This document shows positions 42,111-50,901 of a stretch of 64,000 bases of DNA, piece after piece. The stretch is from positions 1 through 64,000 of the forward strand of contig NZ_JAVLBQ010000011.1 in the NCBI RefSeq assembly GCF_031581265.1, read 5' to 3'. The stretch is from Gracilimonas sp031581265 (GTDB lineage: Bacteria; Bacteroidota; Rhodothermia; Balneolales; Balneolaceae). Numbering within the stretch: position 1 is the stretch's first letter; the number at the start of each line of letters is the position of its first letter. The notes beneath the pieces are model-generated. The model searched no databases. It worked only from the letters and a program-made list of their open reading frames with translations, and was not told where the DNA came from. Position numbers and translations under genes: made by a program.

Positions 42111-42836
42111 TTATGATAGAAAGGCGATCACCATTATATCATAAATGGCATGCGTCCATGCGGCAACACCAAACCCTCTCCAAACATAAATTCCATTTAG
42201 AATTAATCCAAATATAAAGCGATATAAAAAAGAACCAAAGGTAAAGGCATCTCCCATTGAGCCAATGTAATGTACCGCAGAGAATAACAGCGCTGATAGC
42301 ACGACTGCAGCAGTTATACCGGCCCATTTTTTTCCAAATAATTTTGTAAACCCCAGAATGAAAACGGTTACCAAAATCACTCTAAAAAATAATTCTTCAT
42401 ATAAGCCAGCCCCTAAAGAAAGTGCTAACTGCTGAAGGGTTGATAAACTTTCAATGGGATCTGAAGCTGCAATATTGACAATTAGTGAAGTCATTGACTG
42501 AGTAATAAATGCAACCACAATGGCGTATACAGTTGCCTCTAAAATCAACACAGGAAAGTACGAAACCTGTAGCTCCTTCAGCCGGTGACGTTCTTTATAT
42601 AGAATAAAAAGGCCTACCAAAACAACGATCAGCAATGAAAATGAAACGGCGTTTACACCCAAAAAGGTAAACAACGATTTAATCCAAACATCAACACTAA
42701 TGCGTACAATAGCATCACCGGAAGGCTGAGATATTACAATCAATAATTCATACAACAAAAATAATGGCAGGCTTACCAAGAAGCTGTACAGGAGGGTGTT
42801 GGTATCCTTAAAATATTTTGATATTTGGTTAGTCAT
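42111..42836 (-). CDS. CPBP-family intramembrane glutamic endopeptidase
   Basis: A 241-residue protein with about seven hydrophobic helices. The ATG at 42836 is preferred to 42875; it overlaps the upstream gene by 8 bp. The CPBP (Abi/Rce1-like) motifs are visible: LYEELFFRVI (E-E-x3-R) with catalytic Glu, LLFSAVHYIG with the conserved His, and the third motif THAIYDI. Relatives include CAAX prenyl proteases and bacteriocin self-immunity proteins; no bacteriocin gene is nearby. It is the last gene of aroC-TPR-LysM-CPBP (minus strand), all tightly spaced. Confidence 0.88.
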   Translation of the reverse strand: MTNQISKYFKDTNTLLYSFLVSLPLFLLYELLIVISQPSGDAIVRISVDVWIKSLFTFLGVNAVSFSLLIVVLVGLFILYKERHRLKELQVSYFPVLILEATVYAIVVAFITQSMTSLIVNIAASDPIESLSTLQQLALSLGAGLYEELFFRVILVTVFILGFTKLFGKKWAGITAAVVLSALLFSAVHYIGSMGDAFTFGSFLYRFIFGLILNGIYVWRGFGVAAWTHAIYDIMVIAFLS

Positions 42837-43806
42837 TCGTTTCCGTATAAATGGTAACTGCCGGTTGCGCTGCATTACTTAGCTTCAAAATACTGAATGC
42901 CTTTTCAGAAAGCTTAAGCCCTGAATTGGTTATACGATCATTAATTCTGACATATACGCCGTTGCCGCTTTCAGTATTTTCAACAAATATGATACTTCCC
43001 AACGAAATGTTAGAGTGTGCTGCTGTCAATGCCTGTGGGTCGTAAAGCTCTCCGTTTGTAGTAGTTTCTCCGGATTCAGAACTTTGGTAAGTAAAAACGG
43101 GAACCCTTCCCAAATCCTGCAAGTTGGCTTTTTGTAGAAAAGGGTTCTCATAATTTTGAGAGGGAGGGAGCAACACTGTCACTTCTTGCCCTGTTGCAAG
43201 GCGGTCAATATTCAATTCGGGATTCAGTTTTTTGAATTCATCTTGCGTCATTTTAAATCTATCAAATAACTCCGTGGCCGTCTCCCCCCGCTGCATTTCA
43301 TAAACTGTAAAAACTCCCTGCGGAGAAGACTCTTCCGAAAATCGAGAAACTGAGGGTGGTGCTTCTGCTCCTTTTTTAACTGCTAACTGCTGACCTATCC
43401 TCAAGGTATTACTTGTGAGATTATTCAGTTCTTTCAACTGATCTATCGTCATGTCATGATCTCTGGCGATTTGATATAAGGTATCACCACTTTTTACCGT
43501 ATAGAATACATTTTGTGTTTCCGGTGATTGATTTACCAGCGACTGCCCGTTCTCTTCAGGTAAGTCCGTACCATCAGAATCTTCCTGTGGGATGTAGTAC
43601 ACTAACTCTTGCCCGAGTTCTATTTCATTACCTGACAGATTATTCCACTCCTGGAGTTCGGCAATGGTAACATCTAAACTTTTAGAGATTCCGTATAAAG
43701 TATCGCCCTGTTTAACCGTATATGTTGCCTTCTCTTGAGCTAATATATCCGTTCCTGCAAAAAGCAGAATCGATAGCAACCCATATTTTACAAATGCTTT
43801 GATCAT
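42829..43806 (-). CDS. Exported LysM-repeat protein with RlpA-like DPBB domain
   Basis: A 325-residue secreted protein with signal peptide (residues 1-24, ending DILA). Two clear LysM modules (YTVKQGDTLYGISKSL at about 29-72, YTVKSGDTLYQIARDH at about 101-144) and a divergent third (about 166-212) bind peptidoglycan. The C-terminal part (about 225-320), with NGELYDPQALTAAHSNISLGS and GVYVRINDRI, is a double-psi beta barrel as in RlpA. The usual catalytic Asp pattern of RlpA (D at the end of the first barrel half) is only partly kept (NDR). It probably acts in cell-wall remodelling or septation. It is in the operon with aroC, TPR and CPBP genes. Confidence 0.88.
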   Translation of the reverse strand: MIKAFVKYGLLSILLFAGTDILAQEKATYTVKQGDTLYGISKSLDVTIAELQEWNNLSGNEIELGQELVYYIPQEDSDGTDLPEENGQSLVNQSPETQNVFYTVKSGDTLYQIARDHDMTIDQLKELNNLTSNTLRIGQQLAVKKGAEAPPSVSRFSEESSPQGVFTVYEMQRGETATELFDRFKMTQDEFKKLNPELNIDRLATGQEVTVLLPPSQNYENPFLQKANLQDLGRVPVFTYQSSESGETTTNGELYDPQALTAAHSNISLGSIIFVENTESGNGVYVRINDRITNSGLKLSEKAFSILKLSNAAQPAVTIYTETND

Positions 43807-43816
43807 CGCTTTAGAT

Positions 43817-44143
43817 CTAATCTTCTATTTCAAATTCTAAATTTAGCAGTGCCGAGGATAATTCTGATTTTGTATGTAAATCGTTTTGGCTCTCAGCTAT
43901 CTTTATTCCTTCCTTGTACGTTTTAAGTGCCTTTTTGTTTTCGTCCAGCTTCTCATACAATTTAGCTAAATGGTAATACACTCCTACATATTCCGGGTCA
44001 TTATTCTTAATCGCTTCGAATAATACTTTGGCCTTCCCGGTTTCATCTATTTTCAACATTTCTAATGCTAAAGTAAACTTATAAAAGGAATCATCGGGAT
44101 TCTCTTTCACTGCTTTAGCCAACGTTGAAATTCGCTTATTCAT
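43817..44143 (-). CDS. Small TPR-repeat protein
   Basis: A 108-residue soluble protein. ATG 44143 is preferred to 44194 because it overlaps the aroC end by only 8 bp and starts the first repeat cleanly. It has about two and a half tetratricopeptide repeats: ENPDDSFYKFTLALEMLKID, PEYVGVYYHLAKLYEKLDE and KALKTYKEGIKIAES. TPRs mediate protein-protein contact; the partner is unknown. It lies between aroC and the LysM gene (10 bp) and is translationally coupled to aroC. Similar small TPR genes often sit in Bacteroidota operons without known role. Confidence 0.82.
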   Translation of the reverse strand: MNKRISTLAKAVKENPDDSFYKFTLALEMLKIDETGKAKVLFEAIKNNDPEYVGVYYHLAKLYEKLDENKKALKTYKEGIKIAESQNDLHTKSELSSALLNLEFEIED

Positions 44144-45323
44144 TGCGGGCAGATTTGAAATTTTCTTCAATCTCCGAGATAGAGTCTCCACCAAACTTCT
44201 CTAAAAAAGCATTCGCTAATACGGGCGCCACTACACTTTCCGCCACTACAATAGCCCGCGGCAAGGCACATACATCCGAGCGCTCGTACCGGGTTTCTTT
44301 AGGTTCTTTGGTTTCCATATCAACCGTGCCTAATGGATTAAGCATGGTGGGAATGGGTTTCATCACTCCGCGAATAATAATGGGCATGCCGGTACTCATT
44401 CCGCCTTCAATACCTCCCATCCGATTTGTTTTTCTTTTGAAGGTATTACCGTCATGGGTAATTTCATCGTGAACCTGTTGGCCGTGGCGGTGGCCGGATT
44501 CAAACCCAAGGCCAATTTCAACCCCCTTCATGGCTTGTGTTCCCATAATTACTTGGGCCAACTGCCCGTCAAGTTTTCGATCCCAATGGACATAACTTCC
44601 CAATCCGGCCGGTAAGCCTGTGATCACAATCTCGTAAATACCGCCCAGTGAAGATCCTTCTTTTCGGCGAACTTTTATTTCTTCTCTCATTTGGGCTGAA
44701 AGGTCTTCATCAAGGCAGCGCACATCAGATTTATCGGCGGCTTTATAAATTGTTTCTGCTCCATGTTCAGCAAGTGGGTCTGCTATCTCTCTGACTTCAT
44801 CCCAACTTTCGTACCCTATGGACCCAATACGCATTACATGTCCACCAATTTCAATTCCAAAATGCTTCAAAAATTGTCGGGCTATGCTGCAGCAAGCTAC
44901 ACGCATCGCAGTTTCCCGGGCGCTTGAACGTTCTATAACCGGACGTATATCATCAAAATTATATTTTTGAACACCTACTAAATCTGCATGTCCGGGTCGG
45001 GGCAAGGTGATTTTCTCAATGCCTTCGGCTTCTTCCTTCTTATTCATGACGGTAGGCCACCCGGCATCATCTTTTTCGAATGCTCGGTTTGGCATGGTCA
45101 TAGCAATAGGGCCGCCCATGGTTTTTCCGAAACGCAAACCTGAGGATATCGTGGCAAAATCTTTTTCAAAAGCCATTCTACCACCACGACCATATCCCTT
45201 TTGGCGTCGCACTAAATGGGTTGCAATATCTTCTTCTGTAATGGGCAGTCCCGCGGGAACGCCTTCCACAATTCCAGTTAATGCCGGTCCGTGAGATTCT
45301 CCCGCTGTTAAATATCGTATCAT
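44136..45323 (-). CDS. aroC: Chorismate synthase
   Basis: A 395-residue enzyme, slightly longer than E. coli AroC, that converts EPSP to chorismate with reduced FMN. Signature segments: GESHGPALTGIVEGVPAGLPI (start, with the first His), GYGRGGRMAFEKD, ARETAMRVACCSIARQFL, GHRHGQQVHDEI, NRMGGIEGGMSTG and RYERSDVCALPRAIVVAESV. All conserved basic residues that hold the phosphate appear present. It is the first gene of aroC-TPR-LysM-CPBP; the other shikimate gene here is aroQ at 61.4 kb. Confidence 0.97.
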   Translation of the reverse strand: MIRYLTAGESHGPALTGIVEGVPAGLPITEEDIATHLVRRQKGYGRGGRMAFEKDFATISSGLRFGKTMGGPIAMTMPNRAFEKDDAGWPTVMNKKEEAEGIEKITLPRPGHADLVGVQKYNFDDIRPVIERSSARETAMRVACCSIARQFLKHFGIEIGGHVMRIGSIGYESWDEVREIADPLAEHGAETIYKAADKSDVRCLDEDLSAQMREEIKVRRKEGSSLGGIYEIVITGLPAGLGSYVHWDRKLDGQLAQVIMGTQAMKGVEIGLGFESGHRHGQQVHDEITHDGNTFKRKTNRMGGIEGGMSTGMPIIIRGVMKPIPTMLNPLGTVDMETKEPKETRYERSDVCALPRAIVVAESVVAPVLANAFLEKFGGDSISEIEENFKSARNE

Positions 45324-45366
45324 AAAATAGGTGTCACTTAAAATGACATTTAGTTATTAATAAAAT

Positions 45367-46350
45367 CTATTGTTCAAATATGCTTGTCTTAATACTGAGT
45401 CTCGTAATTCCTCCTAATTTACTATAAGAATTACGGCTCAGGTCGAAAGTAAAATTTTTGATATCAAAACCAATTCCAAAAGCGAGTCCGGCTAAATCAA
45501 AATTCTTACCGGTTTTTGTTTGCTCGTGCAGGTAGTGATCGTATCCTAACCGAACACGCATGACCTCTGCAACATTTGTTTCTCCACCAAATAAAACATG
45601 GCGAAATAAATTATTTGCGAATGTCGGCCTTTCTGTTTCACCAAAAATACGCATATCCCAGTTGTTTAACTGCTTTAATGTAAGTATAAGCTGAAATGGA
45701 AAAGCTTCAGGTTTTTTTGAAATACCGGCGGAGATATCCAGCGGCAAGGGTTCCCGGTTGTCATCAAAAGCTTTTACTTGGGTACCTACATTGCGCACAG
45801 AAATTCCCGCACTAAAATTATTTGTCTCATCCTGATAATACACTCCGCCTGAAACCGCCAAAGCCATAGATTTAAATGTGGCATAAGAGGAGTATATAAC
45901 ATCAAGTGCTCCCCCTGCTCTCAGATTTTCATTCAAAATAATGCTATACGCCCCTGTTAGCGAAACATCATTAGCACTGAAATTCCCCAAGTTGTTTCCG
46001 TCTTCGTCTAAGCGATCAAATTCACCATATCCAACATACCTGATGCCTGCTGCAAGCATGCCTTTTGAGCCAAGGTCATATGCCATGCTGGTGAATCCCA
46101 TATTTACATCAGCCAAAAAATTAATATATGAAGCGGATGCATGACCGGAATCATCTTCACCCAAATAAGCTGGATTTAAATGAATTAAACTAAAATCACC
46201 GTCATACACAGCCACATGATTCCCACCCAGTGCGGCAGAAGCAGCAGTTGGTGTTAATTCTAAAAATCGAAAAATATTTGACGTATTAGATTGTGCTGTC
46301 GTAAGTTGGGTAGCAACTAATAATATTAATAAAGACGTTAACAGTCGCAC
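45367..46350 (-). CDS. porQ: PorQ-like type IX secretion protein (outer-membrane barrel)
   Basis: A 327-residue exported beta-barrel protein, signal peptide residues 1-19 (TTAQ). The mature N-terminus FRFLELTPTAASAALGGNHVAVYDGDFSLIHLNPAYL is the PorQ/PorV family hallmark (FadL-like superfamily), and alternating hydrophobic strands continue to the C-terminus ending with Phe-Glu-Gln. PorQ associates with the T9SS attachment complex that processes and anchors cargo such as the metalloprotease at 31-33.4 kb. It is divergent from mlaE (88 bp) and probably monocistronic. Confidence 0.82.
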   Translation of the reverse strand: MRLLTSLLILLVATQLTTAQSNTSNIFRFLELTPTAASAALGGNHVAVYDGDFSLIHLNPAYLGEDDSGHASASYINFLADVNMGFTSMAYDLGSKGMLAAGIRYVGYGEFDRLDEDGNNLGNFSANDVSLTGAYSIILNENLRAGGALDVIYSSYATFKSMALAVSGGVYYQDETNNFSAGISVRNVGTQVKAFDDNREPLPLDISAGISKKPEAFPFQLILTLKQLNNWDMRIFGETERPTFANNLFRHVLFGGETNVAEVMRVRLGYDHYLHEQTKTGKNFDLAGLAFGIGFDIKNFTFDLSRNSYSKLGGITRLSIKTSIFEQ

Positions 46351-46438
46351 TATTTAAATATTTAAAATCACAATTGGTGAAAATGTTTTGTAATATAATC
46401 AAATGCTTCGGCAATACGTCAAGATTATTAATTAAGAA

Positions 46439-47197
46439 ATGATTTCTAACTTTCCGGGGGCTGCCGGGCTGAGAGAATTTGGCCGGTATGCCCAACTACT
46501 TTATCAGGCACTACGATCCTCTACCGAGTATAGCACGTACCACAAAAACCTGTTCCAGGAATTTGTTAAGGTAGGCTATGAATCTATTCCCATTATCTTT
46601 CTCACGGGTATATTCACCGGAGCTGTGCTTACCCTGCAAACTGCTTACCAATTAGATACCGATATTTATCCAAGTACTATCATTGGGTCCATTGTAGCGC
46701 AATCAATAGTCATTGAGTTAGCCGCTGTAATAAGTGCCTTGGTGTTGGCGGGTAAAGTAGGCGCCCGAATGTCAACCGAGTTGGGGACTATGCGTGTAAG
46801 CGAACAAATTGATGCGTTGGAATCCTTAGGCTTTAACTCCGTATCCTTTTTAGTTGTCCCTCGTATTATGGCAGGTATTATGATGTTTCCCATTCTCTAT
46901 GTCACGGCTGCTGTTTTTGGAATTATTGGCGGTATTACTGCCGGTGCAGTGGACGGCATTTTACCTGCTGCGGAATTTTTGGAAGGAGCAAGAGCCTTCT
47001 TTTTTGAATCAGATATTATTTTTGGTTTGATTAAATCGATTGTATTTGGATTCGTGATTACATCCATCGCTTGTTATAAAGGATACTACGCTTTTGGAGG
47101 AGCCGAAGGCGTAGGAACAGCAACAACACAAGCCACAGTTTTAAGTTGTATCTTTGTGCTATTGGCCGATTTTGCATTAGCCGCTATATTATTATAA
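46439..47197 (+). CDS. mlaE: MlaE-like ABC permease for lipid transport
   Basis: A 252-residue membrane subunit of an MCE-type phospholipid transporter working in outer-membrane lipid asymmetry. About five hydrophobic segments are present, with the conserved LTGIFTGAVLTLQTAYQL, VLAGKVGARMSTELGTMRVSEQIDALE and PRIMAGIMMFP segments of the family. The next gene (MlaF-like ATPase) starts 3 bp after its stop, and MlaD follows, so mlaE-mlaF-mlaD form one operon. mlaC and mlaB are not present in this locus, as usual in this phylum. Confidence 0.93.
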   Translation: MISNFPGAAGLREFGRYAQLLYQALRSSTEYSTYHKNLFQEFVKVGYESIPIIFLTGIFTGAVLTLQTAYQLDTDIYPSTIIGSIVAQSIVIELAAVISALVLAGKVGARMSTELGTMRVSEQIDALESLGFNSVSFLVVPRIMAGIMMFPILYVTAAVFGIIGGITAGAVDGILPAAEFLEGARAFFFESDIIFGLIKSIVFGFVITSIACYKGYYAFGGAEGVGTATTQATVLSCIFVLLADFALAAILL

Positions 47198-47200
47198 ACC

Positions 47201-47950
47201 ATGATAGAGATTAAAAACCTCACAAAAAGTTTTGGTGATCTTCTTGTATGGAGTGATGTTTCATTCAAGATTCAAGACGGAGAGACCACGGCAGTAATTG
47301 GCCGTTCAGGTTGCGGAAAATCTGTGTTGCTCAAACACCTGAATGCCTTGCTTTATCCCGACGAAGGAGAAGTGCTTATTGATGGTGAAAATGTTTTTGA
47401 CCTGAACTATTCCGCTTTGAGAAAAGTTAGGCAACGGTTCGGTATTCTTTTTCAGGGGGGCGCCCTTTTTGATTCCATAAGTACCTTCGAGAATGTTGCT
47501 TTCCCTCTGCGGTATTTTACAGAACAAAGTGAAGAAGAAATAACACATAATGTTAATGAAGCTCTGGAAATGGTTAACCTGGTAGAGGCTGGAAATAAAT
47601 CTACTTCAGAACTATCAGGAGGGATGAGAAAACGAGTGGGTTTGGCACGGGCCATAATACTTAAACCTGATTATTTATTGTATGATGAACCAACTTCCGG
47701 TCTCGACCCGAGAACATCAGAAGAAATAAATGAGCTGATTGTTACCATGGCCGACAACCTTGACATAACATCCATCGTAATTACCCACGATATGCACAGT
47801 GTATTGTCTATATCGGAAAAAGTTGCTTTCTTGGATGACCAAAAACTAAGCTGGTTTGGAAAAACAGACGATATGAAACACAGTGGCAACCAGAGTTTGC
47901 TTAACTTTATTACAGCAAGTGAATACCAAATAAATTCTAAAACTGCATAG
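47201..47950 (+). CDS. mlaF: MlaF-like ABC transporter ATPase
   Basis: A 249-residue ATPase powering the MCE lipid transporter. Walker A is GRSGCGKSVLLKHL (about 33-46), the Q-loop LFQGGALFDS has the Gly-Gly-Ala form typical of MlaF, the ABC signature is LSGGMRKRVGLARAI, Walker B is YLLYDEPTSGLDP, and the H-loop is VITHDM. The start is 3 bp after mlaE and the stop is 10 bp before mlaD. Confidence 0.94.
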   Translation: MIEIKNLTKSFGDLLVWSDVSFKIQDGETTAVIGRSGCGKSVLLKHLNALLYPDEGEVLIDGENVFDLNYSALRKVRQRFGILFQGGALFDSISTFENVAFPLRYFTEQSEEEITHNVNEALEMVNLVEAGNKSTSELSGGMRKRVGLARAIILKPDYLLYDEPTSGLDPRTSEEINELIVTMADNLDITSIVITHDMHSVLSISEKVAFLDDQKLSWFGKTDDMKHSGNQSLLNFITASEYQINSKTA

Positions 47951-47960
47951 GAGAACTGTT

Positions 47961-48893
47961 TTGGCAAAAGTTTCCAACGAACTTAAGATTGGCGTTACCA
48001 TTATTGTGGCCATTATTGTGGCGTTCTTAGGTTACAGTGTGATGAAAGATCAACCGCTATTCAAAACCTCGACAACCATCTATACTAAGTTTGACCAGGT
48101 TTATGGCCTCATTCCGGGTAATGTTGTAAATGTAAAAGGCTTTAAGATCGGGACGGTAAAAAAGATGGACTTACTGATTTCTGATTCTACCTTAGTAACC
48201 ATGAATATTGAAGAAGACTATCAAATTCCAAAAGGATCTATTGCCGTATTGAAATCAAGTGGTGTGCTTGGGGGTAAGTTTATCGAAATTCAAAAATCTG
48301 ATTCTACCGAAATGGTTCCGGATCAGGGTACTATAGAAGGTGTTTTTGAGCAGGGCATTATGGATAGCTTTGCAGAAGAAGGCGAAAAATTGAGCAATGA
48401 TATTTCAGGCTCTATACAAGGAGTTGAAAAATTAGTAGGCAGCCTCAACGAAACCCTTGATGATGAGAATAAGGAAAATATCTCGGGGATCATCCGTAAC
48501 CTGGAAAATTCCACAAACTCACTAAGCGAATTGATCGAAAAACGAAGAAATGATTTGGATCAAATGATCTTAGATGCCAAAAATACCCTGGGCAACTTAA
48601 ATGAAATGAGTTCAGAAAATAAAGAACAGCTGACCTCTTTCATCAATAACCTTGAAGCCACCAGTGTGGAGCTTGAAACACTAAGTCAGGGTTTAAATGA
48701 AACAAACCTGACTTTAAATGAGGTGCTTACCAAAGTTAATAACGGGGAAGGGTCTCTCGGGAAGATGGTAAACGACCCTTCTTTATATAATAATATTGAC
48801 AGCCTTTCGGTTAATCTTAACGAGCTGATTAAGAATATAAACGAGAATCCCGGAAAGTACTTAAAGCATATGCGCCTGATTGAGGTATTTTAA
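47961..48893 (+). CDS. mlaD: MCE-domain lipid-binding protein (MlaD-like)
   Basis: A 310-residue protein anchored by an N-terminal helix (about 10-26). Translation most likely begins at the TTG at 47961, preceded by aggag. A single MCE domain spans about 36-115 (TIYTKFDQVYGLIPGNVVNVKGFKIGTVKKM and ILGGKFIEI-like end). The remaining two-thirds is helical with coiled-coil potential, like the longer MlaD/PqiB or LetB tails that bridge the periplasm. It is the third gene of mlaEFD. The tail is longer than in E. coli MlaD (183 residues). Confidence 0.9.
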   Translation: MAKVSNELKIGVTIIVAIIVAFLGYSVMKDQPLFKTSTTIYTKFDQVYGLIPGNVVNVKGFKIGTVKKMDLLISDSTLVTMNIEEDYQIPKGSIAVLKSSGVLGGKFIEIQKSDSTEMVPDQGTIEGVFEQGIMDSFAEEGEKLSNDISGSIQGVEKLVGSLNETLDDENKENISGIIRNLENSTNSLSELIEKRRNDLDQMILDAKNTLGNLNEMSSENKEQLTSFINNLEATSVELETLSQGLNETNLTLNEVLTKVNNGEGSLGKMVNDPSLYNNIDSLSVNLNELIKNINENPGKYLKHMRLIEVF

Positions 48894-49028
48894 CCAAATA
48901 TTAAGGTTAATTTTCTTTCAATTCCTTGGGTATTCGCTTATATTTCCCAGCTTACTGTCAGTGGCTTATTTTGCCCAGACATTTTTCAAATCGCAAACTA
49001 ACAAATGTTTTTTTAGAGGTAACCTTTT

Positions 49029-50801
49029 ATGGGTTTAATGGAAAAAATGAGAAACAGCACCGCTTTTATCCTTTGGGTGCTGATCGGTTCTTTTGGCCTT
49101 CTTTGGGTTTTAGCTGATGTTAACTTTTTTGATGCTATGCAAGCCGGCCCAAGTTCTTTGGGCACTGTAAACGGTGAAAAAATCTCAAATGAAGAGTACC
49201 AAAGCCGAGTTCAATATTATTCAAACGCTTACAGCCAGCAAACCGGGAATTCTCTTACTCCCGAAATGCGTGCTAATTATGAAAATCAGGCATGGAATGA
49301 ATTGGTTAATTCACGTCTTATCAATCAAAAAATGGATGAACTCGGTATCACCGTTTCCGATCAGGAAGTATTGGATATGGTTTTTGGCGATAATCCCGCC
49401 CCGGTAATCCGGCAAAACTTTACCAGGGAAGATGGAACCATTGATCGTGCTGCCATTCAACAGGTACTCTCATCTAATGAATTTTCGCAACAAGCTGTTG
49501 CCCTGGAACTTCAATTGCGTGAGCAAAAGCGTCAACAAAAACTCAACAACTTTATTTCTGCCGGGCTTCAGGTTACTGAAGAAGAAGTTGAGAAAGAATT
49601 TATTCGATCAAACAGTACCGCAGCTATTAATTATGTGCGGTTCCCCTACAGTGAGGTATCTGAAGAAGAATTAAATATTTCTGACAGTGAACTCCGTGAT
49701 TATTACAACCAAAACAGAGAACAATATCAGCGTGAAGAAAGTTACCGGTTTCAATATGTAACCTTTAGCAAACTTCCGACCGCTTCTGATACCTCTGTTA
49801 TTGTTGATGATGTACGGGAATTGCGAGAAGATTTTGCCAATGCTGAAAATGACTCACTATTCATTGCCCGCCAGGGTTCTTCAACGCCTTACCGTTCTGC
49901 ATTTGTAGCGCCAGAAGATATTCGCGAAGAATACCAAGCTGTTCTTGACCTTGAAGTTGGTGAAGTAAGCGATGTAATTCTTACTTCAAACCAAGCAGCT
50001 ATTCTAAAGAAAGAAGCTGAAGAGGATGGTCAGGTTAAGTTTCAAACAATGAGCTATAATATTCAAGCTCTGCCTGCTACCATTGATGACGCTAACGAAC
50101 GAGCTGCCGACTTTGAATTTTTCGCTTCCGAAGAAACCGGTTTTGAAGAAGAAGCGGAATCAAGAAACCTTGAACTCGATGAAGCTTTTGCAACAAAAGG
50201 GAACACCTTTATCTCGGGACTTGGAAGCAGTCAACAAATTATGAGTTTTCTTGAAAATGCTGATGAGGGAGATGTATCTGATGTAATAGAACTCAATTCG
50301 AACTTTGTAGTTTTAGAAGTATTGGAAATCACTCCGGAGGGCTATCGACCTTTTGAAGAAGTACAAGCTCAGGTTGAAAATGCCGTCAAAATTGAGCGCA
50401 GAAAAGAATTAACCAAAGAACGTGCTCAAAACTTAGTTGAACAGTACCAAACTTTAGATGCCATTGCTGAAGCAACTGAAAATGAAATTCAAACTGCGAA
50501 CAACCTACGTGCTAATGCAACGGTTATCAGCGGTGCGGGAAGAGAACCCATAGTGATTGGCGCTATCTTCTCTCTGAATGAAGGCGAAACATCTGGTGCA
50601 ATTGCCGGAAACAGCGCAACATTTGTAGTGGAAGTTGTTGAAAAAACAGAAGCCGATGTTGCCAACCTTGATGCTCAAACAAGAGACGAAATTCGTGAAC
50701 GACTTGAACAACAAAAATTCCAGGAATTCACTTCCGTCTGGTTAGACGAGCTCCGGGAAAATGCAGATATAACAGATAATCGATCTCGCTTACTACAGTA
50801 A
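49029..50801 (+). CDS. PpiD-like periplasmic foldase (SurA_N, rotamase domains)
   Basis: A 590-residue single-pass inner-membrane protein. A hydrophobic anchor (about 11-30) precedes a SurA_N-type chaperone domain (about 42-215: VNGEKISNEEYQSRVQYY, LVNSRLINQKMDELGITVSDQEVLDMV). Parvulin-type rotamase segments follow (about 225-345 and 350-465), but their active-site motifs are weak. This arrangement is PpiD: it sits near the Sec translocon and aids outer-membrane protein folding. Residues 470-590 are a helical tail completing the chaperone domain. A terminator follows. It is preceded by mlaEFD at 135 bp on the same strand. Confidence 0.88.
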   Translation: MGLMEKMRNSTAFILWVLIGSFGLLWVLADVNFFDAMQAGPSSLGTVNGEKISNEEYQSRVQYYSNAYSQQTGNSLTPEMRANYENQAWNELVNSRLINQKMDELGITVSDQEVLDMVFGDNPAPVIRQNFTREDGTIDRAAIQQVLSSNEFSQQAVALELQLREQKRQQKLNNFISAGLQVTEEEVEKEFIRSNSTAAINYVRFPYSEVSEEELNISDSELRDYYNQNREQYQREESYRFQYVTFSKLPTASDTSVIVDDVRELREDFANAENDSLFIARQGSSTPYRSAFVAPEDIREEYQAVLDLEVGEVSDVILTSNQAAILKKEAEEDGQVKFQTMSYNIQALPATIDDANERAADFEFFASEETGFEEEAESRNLELDEAFATKGNTFISGLGSSQQIMSFLENADEGDVSDVIELNSNFVVLEVLEITPEGYRPFEEVQAQVENAVKIERRKELTKERAQNLVEQYQTLDAIAEATENEIQTANNLRANATVISGAGREPIVIGAIFSLNEGETSGAIAGNSATFVVEVVEKTEADVANLDAQTRDEIRERLEQQKFQEFTSVWLDELRENADITDNRSRLLQ

Positions 50802-50825
50802 AAATTTTTAGAGTGAAATTTTAAA

Positions 50826-50857
50826 GGGGTGAGAAGTTTTCTTCTCACCCTTTTTTG
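50826..50857 (+). terminator. Intrinsic terminator after the ppiD-like gene
   Basis: gggtgagaag and cttctcaccc form a perfect 10-bp stem with a TTTT loop, followed by TTTTTT. It lies 25 bp past the stop. Confidence 0.95.
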
Positions 50858-50901
50858 TTTTAGCTAATGTACAGTTAATACAAAAGCCTTAGTTTAATCT
50901 C

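Noticed and set aside
42111..42836. CPBP protein as part of a bacteriocin immunity locus
   Set aside because: No bacteriocin precursor, leader peptidase or exporter lies nearby; it belongs to the aroC-TPR-LysM unit.
50858..50901. FMN riboswitch upstream of ribD
   Set aside because: Only 44 bp separate the terminator from the start codon, too little for an RFN element; the spacer before ribBA is a palindromic repeat instead.
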